The notes: generated by a model from the sequence alone, not told the origin. A stretch of 64,000 nt of DNA from Citrobacter amalonaticus (GCF_001559075.2 NZ_CP014015.2:1860001-1924000), one strand, 5' to 3'. Shown: positions 19,038 to 28,070, counted from the stretch's first letter. Made by a program: numbers and translations.

Positions 19038-19067
19038 TGTAGTACAACATAATTGTGTTGTACTACA
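19038..19067 (+). promoter_or_regulatory. dgo operator palindrome (probable DgoR site)
   Basis: TGTAGTACAACA (19038-19049) and its exact complement TGTTGTACTACA (19056-19067) form a 12-bp-arm palindrome with a 6-bp spacer, about 110 bp before dgoR. A partial half-site, GTTAGTACTACAAAA, recurs at about 19100-19114. GntR/FadR-type repressors bind such sites, and dgoR is the adjacent gene, so this is very likely its operator. Confidence 0.75.
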
Positions 19068-19176
19068 TTATGCGCAAGGCAACGGCGAATGACATCACGT
19101 TAGTACTACAAAAGTGAGGCGAATTTCAGCGATAACGGTAAAGTAGAGAGGACCATCCAGAGCATAAGGACTCTCC

Positions 19177-19866
19177 ATGACTCTCAATAAAACCGATCGC
19201 ATCGTGATCACACTGGGCAAACAGATTGTCAGCGGTAAGTACGTACCGGGTGCTGCGCTCCCTGCGGAAGCGGAGCTGTGTGAGGAGTTTGAAACCTCGC
19301 GCAACATCATTCGCGAAGTGTTCCGCTCGCTGATGGCAAAGCGGCTGATTGAAATGAAGCGTTATCGCGGCGCCTTTGTCACACCGCGGAATCAGTGGAA
19401 TTACCTCGATACCGACGTGTTGCAATGGGTACTGGAAAACGACTACGACCCACGACTCATCAGCGCGATGAGCGAAGTCCGAAACCTGGTGGAACCCGCC
19501 ATTGCCCGCTGGGCTGCGGAACGCGCAACGTCGAGTGATTTGGCTGAAATTGAATCGGCGCTCAATGACATGATCGCCAACAATCAGGATCGGGAAGCCT
19601 TTAATGAAGCGGATATCCGCTATCACGAGGCGGTATTGCAGTCGGTGCATAACCCGGTTTTACAACAGCTGAGCGTGGCAATCACTTCGCTTCAACGGGC
19701 GGTATTTGAACGGACCTGGATGGGCGATGAAGCCAACATGCCAAAAACGCTCCAGGAACATAAGGCGCTATTCGATGCGATACGGCATCAGGATAGCAAT
19801 GCGGCAGAGCAGGCGGCCCTGACCATGATCGCCAGCTCGACACGAAGGTTGAAGGAAATCACATGA
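19177..19866 (+). CDS. dgoR: D-galactonate operon repressor DgoR
   Basis: A 229-aa GntR/FadR-family repressor. The N-terminal winged HTH (about 10-75) carries LPAEAELCEEFETSRNIIRE, and the C-terminal FCD effector domain (about 95-220) keeps metal/effector histidines such as DIRYHEAV. E. coli DgoR has the same length and is released by D-galactonate. The 3' end overlaps dgoK by 4 bp (ATGA), so regulator and enzymes form one transcript. Confidence 0.96.
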   Translation: MTLNKTDRIVITLGKQIVSGKYVPGAALPAEAELCEEFETSRNIIREVFRSLMAKRLIEMKRYRGAFVTPRNQWNYLDTDVLQWVLENDYDPRLISAMSEVRNLVEPAIARWAAERATSSDLAEIESALNDMIANNQDREAFNEADIRYHEAVLQSVHNPVLQQLSVAITSLQRAVFERTWMGDEANMPKTLQEHKALFDAIRHQDSNAAEQAALTMIASSTRRLKEIT

Positions 19867-20741
19867 CAGCTCGCTACATCGCAATTGACTGGGGATCGAC
19901 CAATTTGCGCGCCTGGCTTTACCAGGGTGACAAATGCCTGGAAAGCAGGCAATCAGAAGCAGGCGTTACGCGTCTGAACGGTAAATCCCCCGAAGCGGTG
20001 TTAGCAGAGGTCACACAGCACTGGCGCGACAGCGCCACACCGGTGGTCATGGCCGGAATGGTCGGAAGCAACGTGGGCTGGAAGATTGCCCCGTATCTGC
20101 CGGTTCCTGCCTGTTTCTCTGCCATTGGCGAGCAATTAACCGCCGTTAGCGACAATGTCTGGATCATTCCTGGCTTGTGTGTTTCGCGTGATGATAACCA
20201 CAATGTGATGCGCGGCGAAGAGACACAACTGCTCGGCGCGCGCACGCTTTCTCCTTCTTCTGTCTATGTCATGCCGGGGACGCACTGTAAATGGGTGCAG
20301 GCTGACGCTGAGCAAATTCACGATTTTCGTACCGTGATGACCGGCGAACTACACCATTTGCTACTGCAACACTCGCTGGTGGGCGCCGGTTTACCGGAAC
20401 AGCAAGCCTCTTCAGACGCGTTTGCCGCCGGACTTGCGCGCGGGATCCACTCCCCTGCCGTTTTGCCACAACTTTTTGAGGTTCGTGCCTCGCACGTGCT
20501 GGGGCATCTCCCGCGCGAGCAGGTCAGCGAATTTCTCTCCGGCCTGTTGATTGGCGCAGAAGTTGCCAGTATGAGCGAACAATTCGCCGGGTCGCAGTCC
20601 ATTACGATCGTCGCAGGTACCGCGCTGACGTCACGCTATCAGCAGGCGTTCCACGCCATGGGGCGTGACGTCTGTACGGTGTCCGGCGATACGGCATTTC
20701 AGGCAGGTATAAGGAGCATCGCCCATGCAGTGGCAAACTAA
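19863..20741 (+). CDS. dgoK: 2-dehydro-3-deoxygalactonokinase DgoK
   Basis: A 292-aa sugar-acid kinase that phosphorylates 2-dehydro-3-deoxy-D-galactonate at C6 with ATP, the step between dehydratase and aldolase. The N-terminal IAIDWGSTNLRAW is the phosphate-binding loop of the ASKHA fold and VAGTALTSRY is near the adenosine site. It overlaps dgoR (4 bp) and dgoA (17 bp), which indicates translational coupling. Confidence 0.96.
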   Translation: MTARYIAIDWGSTNLRAWLYQGDKCLESRQSEAGVTRLNGKSPEAVLAEVTQHWRDSATPVVMAGMVGSNVGWKIAPYLPVPACFSAIGEQLTAVSDNVWIIPGLCVSRDDNHNVMRGEETQLLGARTLSPSSVYVMPGTHCKWVQADAEQIHDFRTVMTGELHHLLLQHSLVGAGLPEQQASSDAFAAGLARGIHSPAVLPQLFEVRASHVLGHLPREQVSEFLSGLLIGAEVASMSEQFAGSQSITIVAGTALTSRYQQAFHAMGRDVCTVSGDTAFQAGIRSIAHAVAN

Positions 20742-21342
20742 TCTTCCGCTTATTGCGATTTTGCGCGGAATTACCCCCGAGGAGGCGCTCGCGCACGTTG
20801 GTGCGGTGATCGACGCCGGATTTGACGCGGTGGAGATCCCGCTTAACTCCCCCGAGTGGGAAAAGAGCATTCCGGCCGTAGTGGATGCGTTTGGTGATAA
20901 AGCGCTGATCGGTGCCGGGACGGTATTACAACCGGAGCAGGTGGATCGCCTGGCGAAGATGGGCTGTCGGCTCATTGTGACGCCAAATATCAATGCAGAG
21001 GTCATTCGTCGCGCGGTGGATTACGGCATGACGGTCTGTCCGGGATGCGCCACCGCCACAGAAGCCTTTACCGCGCTGGATGCTGGCGCGCAGGCGCTGA
21101 AAATTTTCCCGTCATCGGCCTTTGGACCGGATTACATCAAAGCGCTGAAAGCGGTATTGCCCGCCAACGTGCCGGTCTTCGCCGTGGGCGGGGTAACGCC
21201 AGACAACCTGGCGCAGTGGATGAACGCCGGGTGCGTGGGTGCGGGACTGGGCAGCGATCTGTATCGCGCCGGGCAGTCCGTAGCGCGCACCGCGCAGCAG
21301 GCGGCGGCATTTGTTAAGGCATATCGAGAGGCTGTGAAATGA
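20725..21342 (+). CDS. dgoA: 2-dehydro-3-deoxy-6-phosphogalactonate aldolase DgoA
   Basis: A 205-aa class I KDPG/KDPGal aldolase that splits the phosphorylated acid to pyruvate and D-glyceraldehyde 3-phosphate. Lys126 in ALKIFPSS is the Schiff-base residue, Glu37 in DAVEIPL is the general base, and GAGTVL and GGVTPDNL form the phosphate and substrate pocket. It overlaps dgoD by 4 bp. Confidence 0.96.
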   Translation: MQWQTNLPLIAILRGITPEEALAHVGAVIDAGFDAVEIPLNSPEWEKSIPAVVDAFGDKALIGAGTVLQPEQVDRLAKMGCRLIVTPNINAEVIRRAVDYGMTVCPGCATATEAFTALDAGAQALKIFPSSAFGPDYIKALKAVLPANVPVFAVGGVTPDNLAQWMNAGCVGAGLGSDLYRAGQSVARTAQQAAAFVKAYREAVK

Positions 21343-22487
21343 AAATAACCAAACTCACCACGTACCGTTTACCTCCACGCTGGATGTTCCTGAAAATCGA
21401 AACCGACGAAGGCGTCGTTGGCTGGGGCGAGCCGGTGATTGAAGGTCGCGCGCGTACCGTCGAAGCGGCGGTACATGAACTGGGCGATTACCTGATTGGT
21501 CAGGATCCGGCGCGCATTAACGACCTGTGGCAGGTAATGTACCGCGCAGGTTTCTACCGCGGCGGCCCGATACTGATGAGCGCCATCGCCGGCATCGACC
21601 AGGCGTTGTGGGATATCAAAGGCAAAGTGCTGAATGCCCCGGTCTGGCAGTTGATGGGCGGCCTGGTGCGCGACAAAATCAAAGCCTACAGCTGGGTTGG
21701 CGGCGATCGTCCTGCGGAAGTGATCGACGGCATTAAACAACTGCGGAATATCGGCTTTGACACCTTTAAGCTCAACGGCTGCGAAGAGATGGGCGTGATT
21801 GATAATTCACGGGCGGTCGATCGCGCGGTCAACACCGTGGCGCAAATCCGCGAAGCCTTTGGCAATGAAATTGAGTTTGGTCTGGATTTCCACGGACGCG
21901 TCAGCGCGCCGATGGCGAAAGTGCTGATTAAAGAGCTGGAGCCTTATCGCCCGCTGTTTATTGAAGAGCCGGTGCTGGCGGAACAGGCAGAGTATTATCC
22001 GAAACTGGCGGAACAGACCCATATTCCGATCGCGGCGGGTGAACGTATGTTCTCGCGCTTCGAGTTTAAACGGGTGCTGGAAGCGGGCGGACTGGCGATT
22101 TTGCAGCCGGACCTGTCACATGCTGGCGGCATTACCGAGTGCTACAAAATTGCCGCGATGGCGGAAGCTTATGACGTGGCGCTGGCCCCGCACTGCCCGC
22201 TGGGACCGATTGCGCTGGCAGCGTGTCTGCACGTCGACTTTGTTTCGCGCAACGCCGTGTTCCAGGAACAGAGTATGGGCATTCACTATAACAAGGGCGC
22301 GGAACTGCTCGACTTTGTGAAAAACAAAGACGATTTCAACATGGAAGGCGGGTTCTTTAAACCGTTGATGAAGCCGGGCCTTGGCGTGGATATTGATGAA
22401 GCCAAAGTCATTGAGCTGAGTAAAAATGCGCCGGACTGGCGTAATCCGCTGTGGCGTCATGAAGATGGTTCGGTCGCCGAATGGTAA
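21339..22487 (+). CDS. dgoD: D-galactonate dehydratase DgoD
   Basis: A 382-aa enolase-superfamily enzyme that dehydrates D-galactonate to 2-dehydro-3-deoxy-D-galactonate. The metal ligands lie in FGLDFHGR (Asp183, with His185 as acid), FIEEPVL (Glu209) and AAGERMF (Glu235). The His285 base is in LAPHCPLGP. Length equals E. coli, so the numbering holds. The stop (TAA at 22485) shares its last base with the first base of the following ERIC. Confidence 0.97.
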   Translation: MKITKLTTYRLPPRWMFLKIETDEGVVGWGEPVIEGRARTVEAAVHELGDYLIGQDPARINDLWQVMYRAGFYRGGPILMSAIAGIDQALWDIKGKVLNAPVWQLMGGLVRDKIKAYSWVGGDRPAEVIDGIKQLRNIGFDTFKLNGCEEMGVIDNSRAVDRAVNTVAQIREAFGNEIEFGLDFHGRVSAPMAKVLIKELEPYRPLFIEEPVLAEQAEYYPKLAEQTHIPIAAGERMFSRFEFKRVLEAGGLAILQPDLSHAGGITECYKIAAMAEAYDVALAPHCPLGPIALAACLHVDFVSRNAVFQEQSMGIHYNKGAELLDFVKNKDDFNMEGGFFKPLMKPGLGVDIDEAKVIELSKNAPDWRNPLWRHEDGSVAEW

Positions 22488-22613
22488 ATGCGCGTCATAC
22501 TTCGCGCTGGTGGTGCGTTGGCTGCGTTTTCTTACCCCGGTCACATACTTTTGTATGCTCCCGGGGATGCGAAAACTTGCCGCCTTCCCCCAGCACGAAT
22601 TATTTAGCGCATT
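22487..22613. repeat. ERIC element between dgoD and dgoT
   Basis: Exactly 127 bp, with ends AATGCGC/GCGCATT and the ERIC core CCCCGGTCACATACTT with GTATGCTCCCGGGG. It also has GCGTTGGCTGCGTTT and ACTTGCCGCCTTC, shared with the element at 8607-8730. It interrupts the dgo operon and would form a long hairpin between the enzyme genes and the transporter gene. About 100 bp of AT-rich sequence follow before dgoT. Confidence 0.9.
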
Positions 22614-22712
22614 AGCGTAATTTTTAATTTTAAAAATAAAACAAACACCCTCTGTAAATTACCGGGCATGGTGAGCGGCTTCGCTATGCCCAAAATCTGG
22701 AGACAGATTGCG

Positions 22713-24005
22713 ATGGATATTCCAGTTACTGCTGCAAAAATAGGGCGTCGCCGTTACCTGACGCTGATTATGATCTTTATTACCGTGGTTATCTGTTATG
22801 TCGACCGTGCCAATCTCGCGGTGGCGTCGGCGCATATTCAGGAAGAGTTTGGTATTACGAAAGCGGAAATGGGCTATGTCTTCTCGGCTTTTGCCTGGTT
22901 GTATACCCTATGCCAGATCCCGGGCGGCTGGTTCCTTGACCGCGTCGGTTCACGTCTGACCTACTTTATCGCGATATTTGGCTGGTCGGTGGCAACCCTC
23001 TTCCAGGGCTTCGCCACCGGGTTGATGTCGTTAATTGGCCTGCGTGCCATTACCGGGATATTCGAAGCCCCGGCGTTTCCGACCAACAACCGCATGGTGA
23101 CGAGCTGGTTCCCCGAGCACGAACGCGCCTCCGCCGTCGGTTTTTATACATCCGGACAGTTTGTTGGTCTGGCGTTCCTGACCCCGCTGTTGATCTGGAT
23201 CCAGGAGATGCTGAGCTGGCACTGGGTGTTCATTGTCACCGGGGGGATCGGCATTATCTGGTCGCTGGTCTGGTTTAAGGTGTACCAACCGCCTCGTCTG
23301 ACCAAAAGTATCACCAAAGCGGAACTGGACTATATTCGTGACGGCGGCGGCCTGGTGGATGGCGATGCGCCCGTCAAGAAAGAGGCGCGTCAGCCGCTGA
23401 CCAAAGCGGACTGGAAACTGGTGTTCCACCGTAAGCTGGTGGGTGTTTATCTGGGCCAGTTTGCCGTCACCTCTACGCTGTGGTTCTTCCTGACGTGGTT
23501 CCCGAACTACCTGACGCAGGAAAAAGGCATTACCGCGCTGAAAGCGGGCTTTATGACCACCGTTCCGTTCCTCGCGGCGTTCTTTGGCGTACTGCTTTCC
23601 GGATGGCTGGCGGATAAGCTGGTGAAAAAAGGCTTCTCGCTGGGCGTGGCGCGTAAGACACCGATTATCTGTGGTCTGTTAATCTCCACCTGCATTATGG
23701 GTGCAAACTACACCAACGATCCGGTGTGGATTATGACCCTGATGGCGGTGGCGTTCTTCGGTAACGGCTTTGCTTCCATCACCTGGTCACTGGTCTCTTC
23801 GCTGGCACCGATGCGCCTCATCGGCCTGACGGGCGGCGTGTTTAACTTTGTCGGTGGGCTGGGGGGCATCACCGTTCCGCTGGTGATTGGCTACCTTGCG
23901 CAGGACTACGGCTTTGGTCCCGCGCTGGTCTATATCTCCGCCGTTGCCCTGATTGGCGCGCTCTCTTACATCCTGCTGGTGGGTGATGTAAAACGCGTAG
24001 GTTAA
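22713..24005 (+). CDS. dgoT: D-galactonate transporter DgoT
   Basis: A 430-aa MFS proton symporter of the anion:cation symporter family that imports D-galactonate. The N-terminal MDIPVTAAKIGRRRY and the first-helix signature CYVDRANLAVA match E. coli DgoT in sequence and length. The ATG at 22713 has GGAGA upstream; a longer frame from 22668 is not supported. It is separated from dgoD by an ERIC. Its stop codon overlaps the cbrA stop codon on the other strand. Confidence 0.95.
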   Translation: MDIPVTAAKIGRRRYLTLIMIFITVVICYVDRANLAVASAHIQEEFGITKAEMGYVFSAFAWLYTLCQIPGGWFLDRVGSRLTYFIAIFGWSVATLFQGFATGLMSLIGLRAITGIFEAPAFPTNNRMVTSWFPEHERASAVGFYTSGQFVGLAFLTPLLIWIQEMLSWHWVFIVTGGIGIIWSLVWFKVYQPPRLTKSITKAELDYIRDGGGLVDGDAPVKKEARQPLTKADWKLVFHRKLVGVYLGQFAVTSTLWFFLTWFPNYLTQEKGITALKAGFMTTVPFLAAFFGVLLSGWLADKLVKKGFSLGVARKTPIICGLLISTCIMGANYTNDPVWIMTLMAVAFFGNGFASITWSLVSSLAPMRLIGLTGGVFNFVGGLGGITVPLVIGYLAQDYGFGPALVYISAVALIGALSYILLVGDVKRVG

Positions 24006-25108
24006 TACTCCTTTACCAGCCCGCCAGACGTTGTGGTGGGCTGGTCATCCTGGCTCAGTGGGATATGCGCGATGCCGCTTCGCATAATCGCGCTTCGCAA
24101 TACGGGCGCAGTCAAACAACGACTCTTCAGGATCTTGCCGTACAGTTTACCGCGCAGTGGGCGGGTGGCCTTCCGGTAAGCGCGGTTCATCTCCGGCGCA
24201 TTCTTCAGCAGCACAGACTTGAGGATCTCTGCGCTATCCAGGGCGTAGCTAATCCCCTCCAGTGAACTGGCGCTGATAAACCCGGCGGCCTCACCAATCA
24301 GAAATGCGTTATCTTCACCGCAGACGAAATCCGCCCAGCGCGACGGAAAGAGTACGGTACATTTCTCGCTTTTCACCGGCGTGCCGAAGCGGAACTGAAA
24401 GGCCGCCATTTTCTCTTTCAGCGTCTCGAAGCGGGTCTGGCCATCCTTCATGGGATAAGCGCCACCAAAGATGAAATAGCCGTCTTTGCTGATGCTCCAG
24501 GAGTAACAGTCCGTTGCGGCGTTATCGAAAATGCAGGAGTAAAACGGGACCGGATGACTTTCTGCGAACCACTGTTGGATGGCGACATATTTGCGAATCT
24601 GATGTTCCGGATAAAGATAGCGACGCACCAGTGAGTTTGCTCCGTCGGCCCCCACCAGATAGCGGGCAGTAATCTTTTGCTCCCAACCGTCGGCGCGAAA
24701 AATCACGTGCCATTTCCCCTCTTCTCGCCAGATTTTTCGACACAGGCTGTCGTGATACACCTGTACCTCATCCGGGATCAGCGACTTCATCCATAAATCA
24801 AAGGCATGACGGTTGATATTGATATAGCTGCGCTGGTAGTTGCGCGTCAGCGAGGTGTCGACATCCACCGTTTTGACACTGAAAATTTGCGGGTTGGAGA
24901 TGACGTCCACCGGCAGCGTAATTCCGTCGCGAATAAACGAACGCTGTGCATCCGGAGCCAGTAAACCGCCGCAGGGTTTGGTGAACCCTTCATTGCCGCA
25001 GTGACGTTTTTTATCCAGCGCAAGCACGCGCATTTTACCGCTCAATTTACGCGCCAGCGTTGCGCCGGCCGGGCCGAGACCGATAATCGCTACGTCGAAA
25101 TGTTCCAT
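24002..25108 (-). CDS. cbrA: FAD-dependent oxidoreductase CbrA
   Basis: A 368-aa flavoprotein of the geranylgeranyl reductase-like group. The Rossmann GxGxxG motif is in VAIIGLGPAGATLARKL, residues 6-22, and the second FAD motif is in LIGEAAGFISASSLEG near residue 270. E. coli CbrA is linked to colicin M resistance and CreBC control; its substrate is unknown. The start at 25108 (MEHFDVAIIGLG) is chosen because homology begins there. It is divergent from yidR. Confidence 0.9.
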   Translation of the reverse strand: MEHFDVAIIGLGPAGATLARKLSGKMRVLALDKKRHCGNEGFTKPCGGLLAPDAQRSFIRDGITLPVDVISNPQIFSVKTVDVDTSLTRNYQRSYININRHAFDLWMKSLIPDEVQVYHDSLCRKIWREEGKWHVIFRADGWEQKITARYLVGADGANSLVRRYLYPEHQIRKYVAIQQWFAESHPVPFYSCIFDNAATDCYSWSISKDGYFIFGGAYPMKDGQTRFETLKEKMAAFQFRFGTPVKSEKCTVLFPSRWADFVCGEDNAFLIGEAAGFISASSLEGISYALDSAEILKSVLLKNAPEMNRAYRKATRPLRGKLYGKILKSRCLTAPVLRSAIMRSGIAHIPLSQDDQPTTTSGGLVKEY

Positions 25109-25208
25109 CTCTTTGTCCGCAAAAAATGAAGATGGCACTACGCTAATGCCTGAAAGTGAAGTCCTTGTGAAGTATGATTGATGAAATTGTCCCCGACCTG
25201 AGCATCCC

Positions 25209-26435
25209 ATGAAGCAAATCACCTTTACGCCGCGTAATCATCAGCTTACCAATACCCGGACCTGGACGGCGGACAGCCGCTGGCTGGTTTTTGATGTCCG
25301 CCCGTCAGGGGCGTCTTTCACCGGTGAAACCATTGAACGGGTAAATGTCCATACCGGTGAGCTGGAGGTGATTTATCGCGCGACGCAGGGGGCGCATGTC
25401 GGCGTGGTAACGGTGCATCCGCAGGCGGAGAAATATGTGTTTATTCATGGGCCTGAAAACCCGGATGCGACGTGGCAATATGACTTTCATCATCGTCGCG
25501 GCGTGATTGCCGAACAGGGGAAAGTGACGAATCTGGATGCGATGGATATCACGTCACCCTACACGCCGGGCGCACTGCGTGGTGGTAGCCATGTTCATGT
25601 TTTCAGCCCGAACGGCGAATTTGTCAGCTTTACCTACAACGATCATGTCATGCATGAACGCGATCTGGCGCTGGACTTACGCAACGTTGGCGTCGCGGTG
25701 CCTTATGGGCCGGTGACGGTGTCGGCGCAGCATCCAAGAGAATACTGCGGCAGCCACTGGTGCGTGCTGGTCAGCCAGACAACGCCTGAACCCACGCCGG
25801 GCAGCGATGAAATCTCTCGTGCCTACGAAGAGGGCTGGGTGGGAAATCATGCGCTGGCGTTTATCGGCGACACGTTGTCTGAAAGCGGCGAGAAAGTACC
25901 GGAGCTGTTTCTGGTCGAACTCCCGCAGACGGAAGCGAGCTGGAAAATGTCCGGTGAGGCACCACTGGAAGGCACGGATTCCACGCTACCCGCACCGCCG
26001 CGCGGAGTGACACAGCGCCGCCTGACGTTTACCCATGCACGTCGTTTCCCTGGGCTGGCAACGGTTCCGCGTCACTGGGTGCGCGGTAATCCGCAGGCGA
26101 CGGAGATTGCGTTCCTGATGCGTGATGAGGTTGGTATCGTGCAACTGTGGCTAATTTCGCCGCAGGGTGGGGAGCCCCGCCAGTTGACCCGTCACGCCAC
26201 GGGAATTCAGTCCGCGTTTAACTGGCATCCGTCGGGGAAATGGCTGGGATGTGTGCTGGATAACCGCATTGCCTGCTGTGATGCGCGCAGCGGAGACATC
26301 ACGTTTTTAACGCAGAATCACGGCACCCCGCCTTCTGGGGATGCTGTGGTTTTCTCGCCTGATGGTCAGTTTGTGGCGTGGATGGAAGATGTAGACGGTT
26401 TCCGTCAGCTGTGGATGACAGAAACCGGGCGGTAA
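25209..26435 (+). CDS. yidR: YidR, oligogalacturonate lyase-like beta-propeller protein
   Basis: A 408-aa protein, close to E. coli YidR (415 aa), with WD40/TolB-like repeats (for example FSPNGEFVSFTYN, NWHPSGKWLGCVLD and FSPDGQFVAWMED) and the histidine-rich HVHVFSPN and SHWCVLV segments seen in oligogalacturonate lyase folds. It has no signal peptide. The substrate is unknown. It ends immediately beside the stop of yidQ, which is on the opposite strand. Confidence 0.9.
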   Translation: MKQITFTPRNHQLTNTRTWTADSRWLVFDVRPSGASFTGETIERVNVHTGELEVIYRATQGAHVGVVTVHPQAEKYVFIHGPENPDATWQYDFHHRRGVIAEQGKVTNLDAMDITSPYTPGALRGGSHVHVFSPNGEFVSFTYNDHVMHERDLALDLRNVGVAVPYGPVTVSAQHPREYCGSHWCVLVSQTTPEPTPGSDEISRAYEEGWVGNHALAFIGDTLSESGEKVPELFLVELPQTEASWKMSGEAPLEGTDSTLPAPPRGVTQRRLTFTHARRFPGLATVPRHWVRGNPQATEIAFLMRDEVGIVQLWLISPQGGEPRQLTRHATGIQSAFNWHPSGKWLGCVLDNRIACCDARSGDITFLTQNHGTPPSGDAVVFSPDGQFVAWMEDVDGFRQLWMTETGR

Positions 26436-26768
26436 TCAGGGGGCGGACATTTTTGCTGGAGGGATCACGGAGTTGGTTATCTGTGTTCTCTCCTCGCTTC
26501 TTTCGACACGCGATCTGACCGAATTGTCTTTACGGAACAGATCCCACGGCAACAGGATCGTGTCCATTACTGCCGTAAAGGGCATATCCAGTATCGCCAG
26601 CGATTTGGTACCCCAGTTTGTCTCATCGTCACCTATCATCGTGGCGCTGGCGCGGGTGCCAGGATAAGTTCCCTCTTTACCACCGGTATGTGACATTACG
26701 CTGGAGCAACCACTCAGTAAAACTATCCCACTGCACATCATCAGCGTTAATAACACATTTCTTATCAT
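26436..26768 (-). CDS. yidQ: YidQ outer-membrane lipoprotein candidate (DUF1375)
   Basis: A 110-aa lipoprotein of unknown function. The signal peptide MIRNVLLTLMMCSGIVLLSG ends in the lipobox LLSG-C, giving acylated Cys21; Ser22 and Ser23 predict outer-membrane sorting. The mature part includes YPGTRASATMIGDDE and DMPFTAVMDTILLPWD, typical of this family. No terminator lies between it and convergent yidR. Confidence 0.92.
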   Translation of the reverse strand: MIRNVLLTLMMCSGIVLLSGCSSVMSHTGGKEGTYPGTRASATMIGDDETNWGTKSLAILDMPFTAVMDTILLPWDLFRKDNSVRSRVERSEERTQITNSVIPPAKMSAP

Positions 26769-26944
26769 GATTTATTCATCTGTTGATCATCGGTGTTTGC
26801 ATGATGAGTTATAGCGATCCCTTGCCAGAAATAACATCCTCATCACGTCGCACTGTGGCGGCTATCGCACTTTAACGTTTAGTGCTTTCCCCTCCCAGTC
26901 TATGCAATGGACAGCAAACTGCAAAAAAAAGTCAGCCAGGAGTG

Positions 26945-26972
26945 CTTGAAAAGTGCGTAATCAGACCCATTT
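26945..26972 (+). promoter_or_regulatory. Sigma-32 heat-shock promoter of ibpA
   Basis: CTTGAA (26945-26950), a 14-bp spacer and ACCCATTT (26965-26972) match the RpoH consensus CTTGAA-N13-15-CCCCATNT with one difference. A transcript starting near 26978 would carry a 100-nt leader before ibpA. Confidence 0.88.
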
Positions 26973-26977
26973 TGATG

Positions 26978-27079
26978 GTGTAGGCAAATGAAGAGCACGC
27001 CTGATGGGTGTTCTGACTACCGGGCCTGTCCATGATGGAAGGTCATTTAACTTCTCGCTGATTTCAGGAGCTATTGATT
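26978..27079 (+). promoter_or_regulatory. ibpA 5' leader, probable ROSE-type RNA thermometer
   Basis: The leader can fold so that AACTTCTCGCTGA pairs with TTTCAGGAGCTA, covering the AGGAG site (27066-27070). The TCGCT-type anti-SD element and position fit the ROSE thermometers known for enterobacterial ibpA. The fold was judged by eye, not computed. Confidence 0.65.
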
Positions 27080-27493
27080 ATGCGTAACTTTGATTTATCC
27101 CCGCTGTACCGTTCTGCTATTGGTTTTGACCGCCTGTTTAACCTGCTGGAAAGCAATCAGAGCCAGAGTAATGGCGGCTACCCTCCGTATAACGTTGAGC
27201 TGGTAGACGAAAACCATTACCGCATTGCCATCGCCGTTGCCGGGTTCGCAGAGAGCGAGCTGGAAATTACCGCACAGGACAACCTGCTGGTGGTGAAAGG
27301 CGCACATGCGGACGAGCAAAAAGAACGGACCTACCTTTACCAGGGTATCGCGGAGCGCAACTTTGAGCGTAAGTTCCAGTTAGCTGAGAACATCCATGTT
27401 CGCGGCGCGAATCTGGTCAATGGTCTGCTGTACATCGATCTTGAGCGCGTAATTCCGGAAGCGAACAAACCGCGCCGTATCGAAATCAATTAA
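27080..27493 (+). CDS. ibpA: Small heat-shock protein IbpA
   Basis: A 137-aa alpha-crystallin-type holdase, the same length as E. coli IbpA. It has a short N-terminal arm, the alpha-crystallin domain (about 37-125) and a C-terminal RRIEIN tail with the I-x-I motif. With IbpB it coats aggregated proteins for ClpB/DnaK recovery. The start is ATG 27080, nine bases after AGGAG. It is transcribed from a sigma-32 promoter and probably translated only after heat. Confidence 0.97.
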   Translation: MRNFDLSPLYRSAIGFDRLFNLLESNQSQSNGGYPPYNVELVDENHYRIAIAVAGFAESELEITAQDNLLVVKGAHADEQKERTYLYQGIAERNFERKFQLAENIHVRGANLVNGLLYIDLERVIPEANKPRRIEIN

Positions 27494-27641
27494 TTCTGTC
27501 GGGCCGCGTTGCGCGGCCTGTTATCCCGGGCTCGCCGACAGGGGGCCTATGCGAATCCACGGATTTGCAGGTACGACTATGCCCTAAAACATTTACGTTG
27601 CAGGGTTTAGTGAAAACTCGCTTCTTAGAAGGAGAATGATT
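27494..27641 (+). promoter_or_regulatory. ibpA-ibpB intercistronic leader with hairpins
   Basis: A strong hairpin, GGCCGCG-TTG-CGCGGCC (about 27501-27517), follows ibpA. Just before ibpB, GCTTCTTAGAAGGAG can form a small stem sequestering the GAAGGAG site. This suggests a second ROSE-like thermometer, as described for E. coli ibpB. Confidence 0.5.
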
Positions 27642-28070
27642 ATGCGTAACTACGATTTATCCCCGCTGCTGCGTCAATGGATCGGTTTTGACAAACTGGC
27701 CAACGCGTTACAAAACACCGGTGAAAGCCAGAGCTTCCCACCCTATAACATTGAAAAAAGTGACGATAACCACTATCGCATTACGCTTGCGTTGGCGGGG
27801 TTCCGTCAGGAAGATCTGGATATTCAACTGGAAGGCACCCGCCTGACCGTAAAAGGCGCACCGCAGCAGCCTGAAAAAGAGACCAAATGGTTGCATCAGG
27901 GGCTGGTCACCCAGTCGTTCAGCCTGAGTTTTACCCTGGCTGAAAACATGGAGGTTTCCGGCGCGACGTTTACCAACGGGTTGTTGCATATCGATTTGAC
28001 CCGTAATGTCCCGGAAACAGTCGCTCCGCAACGTATCGCCATCAGCGAACGTCCCGCATTAAATAGCTAA
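27642..28070 (+). CDS. ibpB: Small heat-shock protein IbpB
   Basis: A 142-aa paralogue of IbpA with the alpha-crystallin domain and a C-terminal IAISERPALNS containing I-x-I. E. coli IbpB has the same length. An in-frame ATG lies two codons upstream (27636), but GAAGGAG at 27629-27634 favours 27642, which matches the homologues. IbpB keeps substrates exchangeable for refolding. A terminator follows. Confidence 0.96.
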   Translation: MRNYDLSPLLRQWIGFDKLANALQNTGESQSFPPYNIEKSDDNHYRITLALAGFRQEDLDIQLEGTRLTVKGAPQQPEKETKWLHQGLVTQSFSLSFTLAENMEVSGATFTNGLLHIDLTRNVPETVAPQRIAISERPALNS

